Below are positions 6,578 through 14,769 of a stretch of DNA of 64,000 nucleotides, in pieces. The notes under the pieces were generated by a model. That model saw only the letters and a program-made list of their open reading frames with translations, searched no databases and was not told where the DNA came from. The translations under genes and the position numbers were made by a program. Within the stretch, counting starts at the first letter, position 1; every line of letters begins with the position of its first letter. The DNA is from Christensenella sp. UBA1385 (GTDB taxonomy: Bacteria > Bacillota > Clostridia > Christensenellales > Aristaeellaceae), in the NCBI GenBank assembly GCA_002305755.1, contig DBQV01000025.1, positions 62,371 to 126,370 of the forward strand. The letters are read 5' to 3'.

Positions 6578-8938
6578 ATGAACCACACATACAACAGGAA
6601 AAACCGGTCCGTCAGGCTGCTTTGTCTGCTGCTGGCAGTGGCGCTTCTCTCGCCCGCGCTCAGCAGCGAAGCGTCAGGGGTTTCGGCCAAGTACATGTAC
6701 ACCACGATGAACAACGTGATGCTCCGCCCCAAGCCCGGCACCACGGATTACATCGACAGGCTGCCCGTGAACTGGCCGCTGGAGAAGCTGCAGGAGGTCG
6801 CAAGCGGCGGCGAAACCTGGTATCAGGTGAAGGCCAAGAGCACCCCCACCTTCCCCACCCGCGAATACACCGGCTATGTGCGCGCCGACGTGGTGCGCAT
6901 GATGACGGAGGCGGAGGAGAAATCCTATCTGTCGGGCACCTCGGCGCCGGTCAGCGAAGGCAGCGTCCCCACCGCCGGCACGACCGCCGTGGTCAACGTG
7001 ACCACCGAATGGCTGTCGCAGACGCCGGACGGCGCGCACCTGGTGGGCCTGCTCAAGGGCACGCAGCTGTCCGTGCTGGAGACGCCCGCCGACACGGTGA
7101 ACGGCTGGTACAAGGTGAGCGTCAGCGGCTATGTGGGCTACATCAAGGCCTCCAGTATCAAGATACTGGCCGCAGGCGAGAGCGCCGGCACCGAGACGCA
7201 GACCGGCTATGTGAAGCTGACCAAAGCCAACGTCAACCTGCGCCGCACCCCCGGCGGGGAGAGCCTGACCCAGGTGCCCAAGGGCACCATCCTTCCCTTC
7301 TACGGCGCGCCCACCACCCGCGCGGGCTACCAGTGGGTCTATGTGCTGTATAACGGCATCCGCGGCTATGTGCGCGGCGACTGCTACACCTATACCGACG
7401 CCGCGGGCAAGCCTGTGACCGGCCCCACGCCCGCGCCCGTTACCACCCCGGTCGTGACCGAGGCCCCGGTCGTGAGCACCTCGGGCAGCATCCGCCTGAT
7501 CAAGGGCGGCGTCAACCTGCGCAAGACCCCGGGCGGCACCAGCCTGATGCAGATGGCGCGCGGTCTGGTGCTCGCCTACAAGGGGTCGCCGACCAGCTAC
7601 GGCGGCTATCAGTGGGTCAACGCCCAGCACCCCACCACAGGCACCTGGGGCTATGTGAGAAGCGACTGCTATGAGTTCGTCACCTCCTCGGGCGGCGGCA
7701 CCACGACGCCCCCCTCCGGCTCCACCGGCTATATCCAGACCACCATCGGCAATCTGAACGTGCGCAGCGCGCCCAGCCTGACTGCCACCACCTACACGCA
7801 GCTGCCTTCCTCGGGCGTGACCTTCCCCTACTACGGCCTGGTCACCGGCGGCGGCCGCCAGTGGTATCACATCAACTACTCCGGGCGCAGCGCCTACATC
7901 CTGGCCATCTACGCCAAGGTGACCACTGCCTCCACCCCCAGCACGCCGGTCGACCCGGCGGACCTGTCCACGACGGCCGTGACCACCATCGACAGGGTGC
8001 TGATCAGGAAGGCCGCCAGCAAGGCGGCGGGATCCTACACCAGGCTGGAGAAGGCCGGCACCGTGGTCAAGCTCACGGGCAAGACGGCCACGGCCGAGGG
8101 TCTCTCCTGGCGCGAAGGCACCGCCTCCGGCGCCACGGGCTGGATCGTGGCCGATTACCTGCGGGTGCTCACCAAGACCGAGGCCGCCGCGCTGGAAGGC
8201 ACCGGCAGCTCCACCCTGCCGCAGGAGGCCACCTACCGTACGCTGCGCCGCGGCGAAACGGGCGCGGACGTGACCCGTCTGCAGACCGAGCTGTCCAGGC
8301 TGGGCTTCCTGGCCGCCTCCGAGATCACGGGCGTATACACCACGGCCACCATCTCCGCGGTGAAGGCCTATCAGGCCATCTCCGGCCTGACGGTGGACGG
8401 CGTGGCCGGCCCCCTGACGCAGCACAAGCTCTACGGCACGGTGCCCCCCGGCACCAACAACCCCGGCGGCACGGTGGAGGCCAGCCTCTACCCCGTCGAA
8501 AAGGAGCAGTGGACGGTGGTCAACACCGTCTGGCAGCGCGGGATGACCGCGGTGCTGACCGATGTGAAGACCGGCCTCAGCTTCCGCGCCAAGCGCTGGG
8601 CGGGCGGCTCCCACGCGGACGTGGAGCCCCTGACGGCCTCCGACACCGTGGTGATGTGCCGCATCTACGGCGTGAGCTCGGCCCAGGCCATCGCGGACAA
8701 GGATCTGTGGCAGCGCAAGCCCTTCTGGGTCACCGTGAACGGCCACACCTACGCCGCCTCGGTGTACGGCGTGCCTCACAACTACCCGGCGGGCGATACC
8801 ATCGCCAACAACGATTTCAACGGCCAGTTCTGCGTGCATTTTGTGGGCTCCACCACGCACAACAACCCCAACGCGCCGGATCCTGACCACCAGCAAGCCA
8901 TCCAGGAGGCCTATGACAAGGCAGTCATCAAGAAGTGA
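6578..8938 (+). CDS. Secreted multi-SH3 protein with peptidoglycan-binding domain
   Basis: A 786-residue exported cell-wall protein. Residues 1-34 form a signal peptide. Five or six bacterial SH3-like modules follow between about 38 and 540, recognisable by NVNLRRTPGG or NLNVRSAPS starts and GYVRGDCY ends, separated by Thr/Pro-rich linkers. A peptidoglycan-binding domain 1 (LRRGETGADVTRLQTEL to GPLTQHKLYG) occupies about 550-620. The last 150 residues form a compact module with a QFCVHFVGS-TTH segment and a DPDHQQAI motif that may be catalytic. The gene has a GGGTAGAGGTG ribosome site and overlaps the next gene by 26 bases. Confidence 0.85.
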   Translation: MNHTYNRKNRSVRLLCLLLAVALLSPALSSEASGVSAKYMYTTMNNVMLRPKPGTTDYIDRLPVNWPLEKLQEVASGGETWYQVKAKSTPTFPTREYTGYVRADVVRMMTEAEEKSYLSGTSAPVSEGSVPTAGTTAVVNVTTEWLSQTPDGAHLVGLLKGTQLSVLETPADTVNGWYKVSVSGYVGYIKASSIKILAAGESAGTETQTGYVKLTKANVNLRRTPGGESLTQVPKGTILPFYGAPTTRAGYQWVYVLYNGIRGYVRGDCYTYTDAAGKPVTGPTPAPVTTPVVTEAPVVSTSGSIRLIKGGVNLRKTPGGTSLMQMARGLVLAYKGSPTSYGGYQWVNAQHPTTGTWGYVRSDCYEFVTSSGGGTTTPPSGSTGYIQTTIGNLNVRSAPSLTATTYTQLPSSGVTFPYYGLVTGGGRQWYHINYSGRSAYILAIYAKVTTASTPSTPVDPADLSTTAVTTIDRVLIRKAASKAAGSYTRLEKAGTVVKLTGKTATAEGLSWREGTASGATGWIVADYLRVLTKTEAAALEGTGSSTLPQEATYRTLRRGETGADVTRLQTELSRLGFLAASEITGVYTTATISAVKAYQAISGLTVDGVAGPLTQHKLYGTVPPGTNNPGGTVEASLYPVEKEQWTVVNTVWQRGMTAVLTDVKTGLSFRAKRWAGGSHADVEPLTASDTVVMCRIYGVSSAQAIADKDLWQRKPFWVTVNGHTYAASVYGVPHNYPAGDTIANNDFNGQFCVHFVGSTTHNNPNAPDPDHQQAIQEAYDKAVIKK

Positions 8939-10181
8939 CCCATCATCCCGGGCGGATTGCCTGATCATCGGCGGCGGGGCCTCAGGCCTCGCCGCCGCCT
9001 GCGTTGCGGCCCGGCGCGGCCTGCGGGTGACGATCCTCGAAAGCAGGGACCGCGTGGGCAAAAAGATACTGGCCACGGGCAACGGCCGCTGCAACTTGAT
9101 GAACGCGGGCGAGCCCCGCTACTGCGGGCAGGCGGCCTTCGCGCTGCGCGCGCTCGAGCGCTGCCCGCAGCGGAAAATACTGGATTTTTTCCACGGCCTC
9201 GGGCTGAATACGGTGGAGGAGGACGGGCTTGTCTACCCCGCCACACTGCAGGCCGCTTCGGTGCTGGAGGCGCTGCGGCTGCCGCTGGAGGGGAACCCGA
9301 AGGTCACCGTGCTGACGGGCACGCAGGCCGCGGAGATCATCCCCGGGGGAGACGGATTCTGCGTGCGCTCGCGGGAGGGCGGGCTGTTTGAGGCCCGGCG
9401 CGTGATCGCCGCCGCGGGCGGCCCGGCCCAGCCCAAGCTCTCCGGTTCCGACAGCCTCTATCCCGCGCTGATCGCCCTGGGCCACGCTCTGGTGCCCCCT
9501 CGCCCATCCCTGACCGCGCTTGTGACCGAGAAAAGCGACGTGCGCGGCCTGAAAGGCCTGCGCCTGCCCGCTGTCTGCACGCTGTGCGACGGGCAGGGCC
9601 TGCCGGCGGACGGCGCCGAGGGGGAGGTGCTCTTCGCAGAGGACGGGGTGAGCGGCGTCTGCGTGATGCAGCTGAGCCGCGAGGCGGGCAGGCTGCTGGA
9701 CGCGGGCGACAGGCCCACGCTGTACCTTGATTTTTCCCCGCTGCTGGGTCTGGCCCCGCGCAGGATGCTGCACACGGGGCCGCGGCCCGCCGGCGCAAGG
9801 CGGGAGGAGGTCCTCCGCTGGCTGAGAAGCCGTGAGCGGCTCCTGGGGCGCGAGCACGCCCTCATCGGCGCGCTGCCGCGCCTGCTGCGCGAAAGGCTGC
9901 AGGGGCTGTCAGGCCCCGCGCTGGCCGGGATGCTCTGCGCCTTCCCCCTGCGGGTGACGGGCCTGCGGGGCTGGGACCACGCGCAGGTGGCCGCGGGCGG
10001 CATCGATACGGACGGCGTGGATCCCGACACCATGGAGAGCCGCGCGGTGCCCGGCCTGTACCTGACGGGCGAGCTGCTGAACGTGGACGGCGACTGCGGC
10101 GGCCACAACCTGATGTTCGCCTGGGCCAGCGGCATGCTGGCGGGCGAGAGCATCGCATCTTCAAGAGGAGGAAGAAGCTGA
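8913..10181 (+). CDS. NAD(P)/FAD-dependent oxidoreductase (HI0933/YhiN family)
   Basis: A 422-residue cytosolic flavoprotein of the BaiN/HI0933 family. The N-terminal dinucleotide-binding motif CLIIGGGASGLAAA is followed by the family signature GKKILATGNGRCNLMN, and the C-terminus has GGIDTDGVDPDTMES and GHNLMFAWASG, which close the FAD site. The start ATG at 8913 has AGGAGG three bases upstream, although both lie inside the end of the preceding gene; the spacing is short but no better start exists. Physiological substrates are unknown for most members; some reduce bile-acid intermediates. It forms an operon with the following acetyltransferase. Confidence 0.9.
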   Translation: MTRQSSRSDPSSRADCLIIGGGASGLAAACVAARRGLRVTILESRDRVGKKILATGNGRCNLMNAGEPRYCGQAAFALRALERCPQRKILDFFHGLGLNTVEEDGLVYPATLQAASVLEALRLPLEGNPKVTVLTGTQAAEIIPGGDGFCVRSREGGLFEARRVIAAAGGPAQPKLSGSDSLYPALIALGHALVPPRPSLTALVTEKSDVRGLKGLRLPAVCTLCDGQGLPADGAEGEVLFAEDGVSGVCVMQLSREAGRLLDAGDRPTLYLDFSPLLGLAPRRMLHTGPRPAGARREEVLRWLRSRERLLGREHALIGALPRLLRERLQGLSGPALAGMLCAFPLRVTGLRGWDHAQVAAGGIDTDGVDPDTMESRAVPGLYLTGELLNVDGDCGGHNLMFAWASGMLAGESIASSRGGRS

Positions 10182-10182
10182 A

Positions 10183-10758
10183 TTGAAGGATATCATCAGG
10201 ATCGCAGGCCCCGCCGACACGGAGGCCCTGCGCGCCATCTACGGGCAGTACATCGACACCGACATCACCTTTGAGCTGAGCATGCCCGATCACGCGGCCT
10301 TTGAAAAGAGGATCACGGATACGCTGCTGGAGTTCCCCTATCTGGTCTACGAATCGGAGGGAAAGGTTCTGGGCTATGCCTGCGCCCACCGCGTGCGCGA
10401 GCGCGCGGCCTATCAGTGGAGCGCGGAGCTGACGGTCTACCTTGACCGCGAGGCGCGCGGACGGGGCCTTGCAAAGCGCCTGTACGACAAGCTGTTTCCC
10501 CTGCTGCGGATGCAGAACGTGCGCAACGTGTACGGGGCCATCACCGCCAGCAACGAAACCAGCCTGCGCCTGCACGACCGGCTGGGCTTCCGCCGCGTGG
10601 CGGTCTTCCCCGAGATCGGCTACAAGAAGGGCCGCTGGATCGGCGTGGTGTGGTGCGAGCTGAACCTCGCGCCGCACGATGAGCCGCAGCCCCTGATCCC
10701 CTTCCCGCAGCTGGATCAGGAGGCGGTGCGCGCCGTGCTGGCCCGGCCGATCACCTAA
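10183..10758 (+). CDS. GNAT family N-acetyltransferase (phosphinothricin acetyltransferase-like)
   Basis: A 191-residue acetyl-CoA-dependent acetyltransferase. The pattern matches the phosphinothricin/methionine-sulfoximine group: DTEALRAIYGQYI at the start, then FEYL-like FPYLVYESEGKVLGYA, the YLDREARGRGLAKRLYD pyrophosphate loop and SLRLHDRLGFRR. It starts with TTG behind AAGAGGAGGAAG, one base after the stop of the flavoprotein gene. Such enzymes typically detoxify glutamate analogues or acetylate small amines; the actual substrate cannot be read from sequence. Confidence 0.85.
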   Translation: MKDIIRIAGPADTEALRAIYGQYIDTDITFELSMPDHAAFEKRITDTLLEFPYLVYESEGKVLGYACAHRVRERAAYQWSAELTVYLDREARGRGLAKRLYDKLFPLLRMQNVRNVYGAITASNETSLRLHDRLGFRRVAVFPEIGYKKGRWIGVVWCELNLAPHDEPQPLIPFPQLDQEAVRAVLARPIT

Positions 10759-10835
10759 GCGCGCGGCAGACGGGTATACTGATTATTGATAATATGAAAT
10801 AACGCCTGCGAAAACGGGCGAAAAAGGAGCAAGAC

Positions 10836-12536
10836 ATGATCAAATTCAGCCAGATGGAGTACAAACGCCCGGATTTCGCGGCAGTCTTTGAGGAGGGCAA
10901 GGCTTATCTTGCCAAAATGCGGGGCGCGGCCAGCGCGGAGGAGCTGTTCAGCGCCATGAAGCGGCTGGACGGGCTGATGCGCACGCTGTCCACCCAGCAC
11001 ACGCTGGCCTATGTGCGCCACACCATCAACACCAGGGACGAATTCTACGACGCCGAGAACACCCTGTTTGACGAGGAGCTGCCCCGCTTTGAGGAGATCA
11101 CCACCGGCATGGCCGACGCGATGCTGGAAAGCCCCTTCCGCAAGGACATCGCCGCCAGATACGGCGAGCATCTGCTGGAAAAGGCCGAGGTGCAGAGAAA
11201 GTGCTTCAAGCCCGAGATCGTGGAAGACCTGGTGGAAGAAAACAAGCTGTCCAGCGACTATCAGCGGCTGATGGCCTCCGCCGAGATCGACTTTGACGGA
11301 AAGAAGCTGAACCTCTCCGGCCTCGTGCCCTACGCGGAATCCACTGACCGCGGCGTGCGCCGCGCGGCGAGCGCCGCCGCCTGGGGCTGGATCGCCGGCC
11401 ACCAGCAGGAGCTGGACGAGCTGTATGACAAGCTGGTCAGGGTGCGCCACCGCATCGGCCTGAAGCTGGGCTACAAGAACTTCATCCCCGTGGCCTACGC
11501 GCGCATGGGCCGCACGGACTGGGACCAGGAGGACGCGAAAAACTACCGCCGGCAGATCGTCGACAGTGTGGTGCCGCTCACGCAGAAGCTCTATCGCCAG
11601 CAGGCGCAGCGCATCGGCATCGACGATATGAAGTTCTACGACTACTCGCTGATGTTCCTCTCGGGCAACCCCACCCCCAAGGGCGGGGAAGCCTACATGG
11701 TGGACCAGGCCAAGGCGATGTACCGTGAGCTCTCGCCCGAAACGGACGAGTTCTTCAGGATGATGACCGAGCAGGAGCTGATGGACCTTAGCACCAAGCC
11801 CGGCAAGGCCAACGGCGGCTACATGACCTTCCTGCCCGATTACAAGGTGCCCTTCATCTTCTCCAACTTCAACGGCACCTCCGGCGATGTGGACGTGCTC
11901 ACCCACGAGGCGGGCCACGCCTTCCAGGGCTGGCTGCAGCGGGATGTGGAGCTGGAGGCCCTTTCGGACAACACCAGCGAGGTGGCCGAGATCCACTCCA
12001 TGAGCATGGAGTTTTTCACCCATCCCTGGATGGAGCGCTTCTTTAAGGAGGACACCGAGAAGTATTACTACGCTCACGTGGTGGACGCCCTCAAGTTCCT
12101 CCCCTACGGCGCCTCGATCGACGAGCTGCAGGAGTGGGTCTACGAGCACCCGGACGCCAGCCCGGCGGAGCGCAGAGCCCAGTACCGCGCCATCGAAAAG
12201 AAGTACCTGCCCCATCTGGATTATGACGGGTTCGAGTTCCTGGAAAAGGGCGGCCGCTGGCAGAAGCAGCTGCACGTCTACCTCTACCCCTTCTACTACC
12301 TGGATTACACCCTCAGCCAGGTCTGCGCGCTGCAGTACCTGGTCTGGAACATGAAGGACCACGGGACCGCCTGGCAAAGCTACCTCAAGCTCTGCCGCCA
12401 GTCCGGCCTGCTGCCCTTCAAAAAGCTCGTGCCCGAAAGCGGCCTCAGAAGCCCCTTCGAGCCCGGCGCCATCGCCCAGGTCATCCCCGCGCTGGAAGAG
12501 TATCTTGACGGGCTGGACAAGAGCAGGATCAAATAA
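10836..12536 (+). CDS. M3 family oligoendopeptidase
   Basis: A 566-residue zinc metallopeptidase that cleaves short peptides in the cytosol, related to PepF and thimet oligopeptidase. The zinc site HEAGH, within DVLTHEAGHAFQGW, is near residue 355, and the downstream EVAEIHSMSMEFF supplies the third ligand. The preceding GYMTFLPDYKVPFIFSNF is typical of the M3 group without signal peptide. The ribosome site AAAAAGGAGC lies nine bases ahead. It is 77 bases behind the acetyltransferase and could share its transcript; no convincing separate promoter was seen. Confidence 0.92.
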   Translation: MIKFSQMEYKRPDFAAVFEEGKAYLAKMRGAASAEELFSAMKRLDGLMRTLSTQHTLAYVRHTINTRDEFYDAENTLFDEELPRFEEITTGMADAMLESPFRKDIAARYGEHLLEKAEVQRKCFKPEIVEDLVEENKLSSDYQRLMASAEIDFDGKKLNLSGLVPYAESTDRGVRRAASAAAWGWIAGHQQELDELYDKLVRVRHRIGLKLGYKNFIPVAYARMGRTDWDQEDAKNYRRQIVDSVVPLTQKLYRQQAQRIGIDDMKFYDYSLMFLSGNPTPKGGEAYMVDQAKAMYRELSPETDEFFRMMTEQELMDLSTKPGKANGGYMTFLPDYKVPFIFSNFNGTSGDVDVLTHEAGHAFQGWLQRDVELEALSDNTSEVAEIHSMSMEFFTHPWMERFFKEDTEKYYYAHVVDALKFLPYGASIDELQEWVYEHPDASPAERRAQYRAIEKKYLPHLDYDGFEFLEKGGRWQKQLHVYLYPFYYLDYTLSQVCALQYLVWNMKDHGTAWQSYLKLCRQSGLLPFKKLVPESGLRSPFEPGAIAQVIPALEEYLDGLDKSRIK

Positions 12537-12633
12537 GCCTGATCGACGATATCAGCCAGGCGGGCCTCCGGGAAATTCCCGGGGGCCCTTGACGTGGCGG
12601 AAGCAGCGCCTGTCTGCGCGGTTCAGCCTGCTT

Positions 12634-12975
12634 CTATCGAGGCGGCTCAGGCGGAAGAGCGCGAAGCAGCTCCGGAATATCCTTCTGTACGGCATCGTGC
12701 ACGACGGAGAGGTCTACCTTGCCATACTCATGGACAATCCTGTTTCGCAGCCCCTTGATGGCGCGCCAGGGAATGCCCGCACGCTGATCCCTGAAACTGG
12801 AAGATAGCTTATCCGCATTCTCCGAAACCTGGATGAGCCGGAACAGCACGGAATCAGTCAAAACCTCATTTGCCTCAAGCTCGGCCTGCGAAAGCTCCGC
12901 AGTATGGTCGAGGATGAATTTCAAATCCGTCACCATTCTTCTGATGTAGTACTCGTCTGCTTTCTGATTATCCAT
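12634..12975 (-). CDS. HepT-like ribonuclease toxin (DUF86)
   Basis: A 113-residue all-helical protein of the HEPN superfamily. The catalytic RX4HXY motif is present as RNRIVHEY (Arg77, His82, Tyr84). In characterised type VII systems HepT cleaves RNA and is silenced when its partner MntA adds AMP to the active-site tyrosine. Its start overlaps the upstream HTH-MntA gene by eight bases, so the two are co-translated. Length is normal for the family. Confidence 0.85.
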   Translation of the reverse strand: MDNQKADEYYIRRMVTDLKFILDHTAELSQAELEANEVLTDSVLFRLIQVSENADKLSSSFRDQRAGIPWRAIKGLRNRIVHEYGKVDLSVVHDAVQKDIPELLRALPPEPPR

Positions 12976-13438
12976 AAACCTTGATGCCGTCTTTCAGTAT
13001 TTCATTGACCAGCTCCACGTTGCCTTGCAACTGCTCCAACTTCAGCAGGTCAACTTTTTTCTTCAGCCCTTCTCTGAGCGCCTCTACCATGTCATAAAAG
13101 CGCATACCCGAGACAGAAGTGGAGATCAATAGGTCTACATCGCTTAATGCGCTTGCCTTCCCCTTGGCATAGGAGCCAAAAAGGTAGCAATAGGCCACAT
13201 CATAGGCCGAAAGAACCTCGCCGCACACCTCTGTGATCTTTTGTAGGCTCAATACGCCGTGCTCCTCGTCCACCTGGCCGAACTGCTGCAGCTTTTGCAG
13301 CATGTAGTCATACTTGATCGTGGCTCGTTTTTTTTCATCAATCTCGTAATTCTGGTAAGTGCGCAGCGGAATGCCCAAATACGCGGCGCATTCGGCCTGC
13401 GTGAGATTGTGTTGCTTTCTCAATTCTCTGAGCGTCAT
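12968..13438 (-). CDS. HTH-fused MntA-type nucleotidyltransferase antitoxin
   Basis: A 156-residue fusion. Residues 1-50 are an XRE-type helix-turn-helix (TLRELRKQHNLTQAECAAYL ... RTYQNYE). Residues 62-156 are a minimal nucleotidyltransferase with the exact GSX10DXD signature (Gly88-Ser89, Asp100, Asp102). MntA proteins AMPylate the HepT toxin encoded next door. The start at 13438 follows GGGTGA; ATG at 13444 is an alternative. The added DNA-binding domain suggests that the antitoxin also represses its own promoter, possibly through the 33-bp repeats just upstream. That role is inference. Confidence 0.85.
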   Translation of the reverse strand: MTLRELRKQHNLTQAECAAYLGIPLRTYQNYEIDEKKRATIKYDYMLQKLQQFGQVDEEHGVLSLQKITEVCGEVLSAYDVAYCYLFGSYAKGKASALSDVDLLISTSVSGMRFYDMVEALREGLKKKVDLLKLEQLQGNVELVNEILKDGIKVYG

Positions 13439-13473
13439 CTTCATCACCCGGCAACACTTTATCACAAGGGCCA

Positions 13474-13605
13474 AAAATACGCAAGTATTGTGCGCAATTT
13501 TTGCGTATCTATTATCTCGATATTACGCATTTTATTCGTTTTTTCATTCTCGATTAGACGCAATTCCTGCGTGTTTCTCTTATCTATGAGACGCATCTCT
13601 TGCAT
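13474..13605. repeat. Four 33-bp direct repeats upstream of the HTH-MntA gene
   Basis: Units at 13474-13506, 13507-13539, 13540-13572 and 13573-13605. On the minus strand each begins ACGCARRAATTGCGT or a close variant, with TGCG recurring at a fixed position. The tract is AT-rich in a GC-rich region and ends about 30 bases from the antitoxin start. On the minus strand it is also open and would encode four 11-residue units of the form TQELRLIENEK, within a possible 68-codon ORF (13462-13668). It may be an operator array, a small repetitive protein, or both. Confidence 0.8.
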
Positions 13606-13941
13606 TCTCTTCTGTGGGCTCATACGGATGCTTGCATGCTTGCCGGAGAACGCAGAGCGCCTCGCCAAGGCTGGCGCGGTCCTTCAGACTGGCAAGAAAG
13701 CATGTTCAGGGAGGTATCGGAGGGTGAAGCCCTCTGATTTTGGTCCGCCCCAGCGACATGCGCGGTGGGGCGGAAGGCTTTGCGCAGCAAGGGTTTCCTT
13801 GCCATTCGCCGCCCGGAGAGCGAAGCGAAAAGGCGGATGGCCCGTCTCCTTCCCCGTCAAAGAACTTGGTTCTTTGACGGAATAGAGGGCCGCGCCCAAA
13901 GCGGGCGCGGCCCCTATCGTACATCCCGGGCGGTGTCCCGA
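13606..13941. other. Intergenic region rich in inverted repeats, no convincing gene
   Basis: No supported gene lies here. Several hairpins do: GCAAGG with CCTTGC near 13788-13803; a CCGCCCC/GGGGCGG pair near 13743-13772; the perfect 12-bp stem CCGTCAAAGAAC (13854-13865) with GTTCTTTGACGG (13869-13880); and the terminator-like hairpin listed separately at 13887-13913. The density of palindromes resembles a dispersed intergenic element, but no second copy was recognised in the window. Confidence 0.5.
13887..13913 (-). terminator. Hairpin after the CUT1 transporter operon
   Basis: Perfect 11-bp stem GGGCCGCGCCC / GGGCGCGGCCC with a five-base loop, about 30 bases after the stop of the last permease gene. 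The following minus-strand sequence is TCTATTCC, so the U-tract is poor and termination may be partial. Confidence 0.6.
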
Positions 13942-14769
13942 TTACTTCACCGAGCCCAGGATGCCCTGCACAAAGCTCTTTTGCAGGGTGAAGAAGATGA
14001 TCAGCATGGGGATGGTGGAGATGGTGACCACCAGCATGATGGCCCCGTAGTCCAGCACATAGCCGCCGCGGAAGCTGCCCGCGTAGATGGGCAGGGTGAG
14101 CTGCTCCGGGCTCTGCAGGATGACCAGCGGCCACAGGTAGCTGTTCCACGCGTTCATGAAGGTGACGATGGCGGCCGCCGCGTAGGTGGGCCGCATCACC
14201 GGGATGAACATCTTGAGGAAGATGCGGAACTCACCCAGCCCGTCGATGCGCGCGGCCTGCACGATCTCCTGCGGGAAGGTCTGCGCCGCCTGGCGGAACA
14301 TGAAGATCAGAAACACCGTGGCTACGCTGGGCAGCATGAAGCCCAGCACCGTGTTCATCAGCCCCATCTGCGAGAACATGCGGAACAGCGGGATCAGCGT
14401 GGCCGCGGGCGGGATCATCATGGAGAGCATCAGGATGCCCATCACGCGGTTCTTCCACTTGTCGCGGAAGATGACAAAGCCATAGCCCGCCATCGAGCTG
14501 ATGAACAGCGAGCTGATCGTCAGCAGCACCGCGTTGCGCACCGAGTTGTAAAAGGCGGGGCCGATGCGGCCGGACTCGGTCAGCGTGCGCCAGTTCTGCA
14601 GCAGATAGTTGCCCGGCGCGATGTGGCCCAGGATGATGTCGGCCGTGTTGTTGGTGGCCGCGCTCACCATCCAGTAAAAAGGAAAGGCGGAGACAAAGCT
14701 CACCAGGATCAGGATCAGGTGCTTCAGGATCCGCAGCGGACGGATGACAAGACGGCGTTTCTTTTTCAT
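13942..14769 (-). CDS. Carbohydrate ABC transporter permease, MalG-like
   Basis: A 275-residue inner membrane permease of the CUT1 family with six predicted membrane spans, beginning with an RLVIRPLRILKHLILILVSF segment. The ATPase-contact EAA loop appears as EIVQAARIDGLGEFRIFLKM. It pairs with the neighbouring MalF-like permease, with which it overlaps by four bases (ATGA). No ATPase gene is in this operon, as is common for CUT1 systems that share an MsmK-type ATPase encoded elsewhere. The sugar is not predictable. Confidence 0.92.
   Translation of the reverse strand: MKKKRRLVIRPLRILKHLILILVSFVSAFPFYWMVSAATNNTADIILGHIAPGNYLLQNWRTLTESGRIGPAFYNSVRNAVLLTISSLFISSMAGYGFVIFRDKWKNRVMGILMLSMMIPPAATLIPLFRMFSQMGLMNTVLGFMLPSVATVFLIFMFRQAAQTFPQEIVQAARIDGLGEFRIFLKMFIPVMRPTYAAAAIVTFMNAWNSYLWPLVILQSPEQLTLPIYAGSFRGGYVLDYGAIMLVVTISTIPMLIIFFTLQKSFVQGILGSVK

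Noticed and set aside
13474..13605. A CRISPR array, because of regular 33-bp spacing.
   Set aside because: Units are contiguous without unique spacers, diverge from each other, and no cas gene is near.
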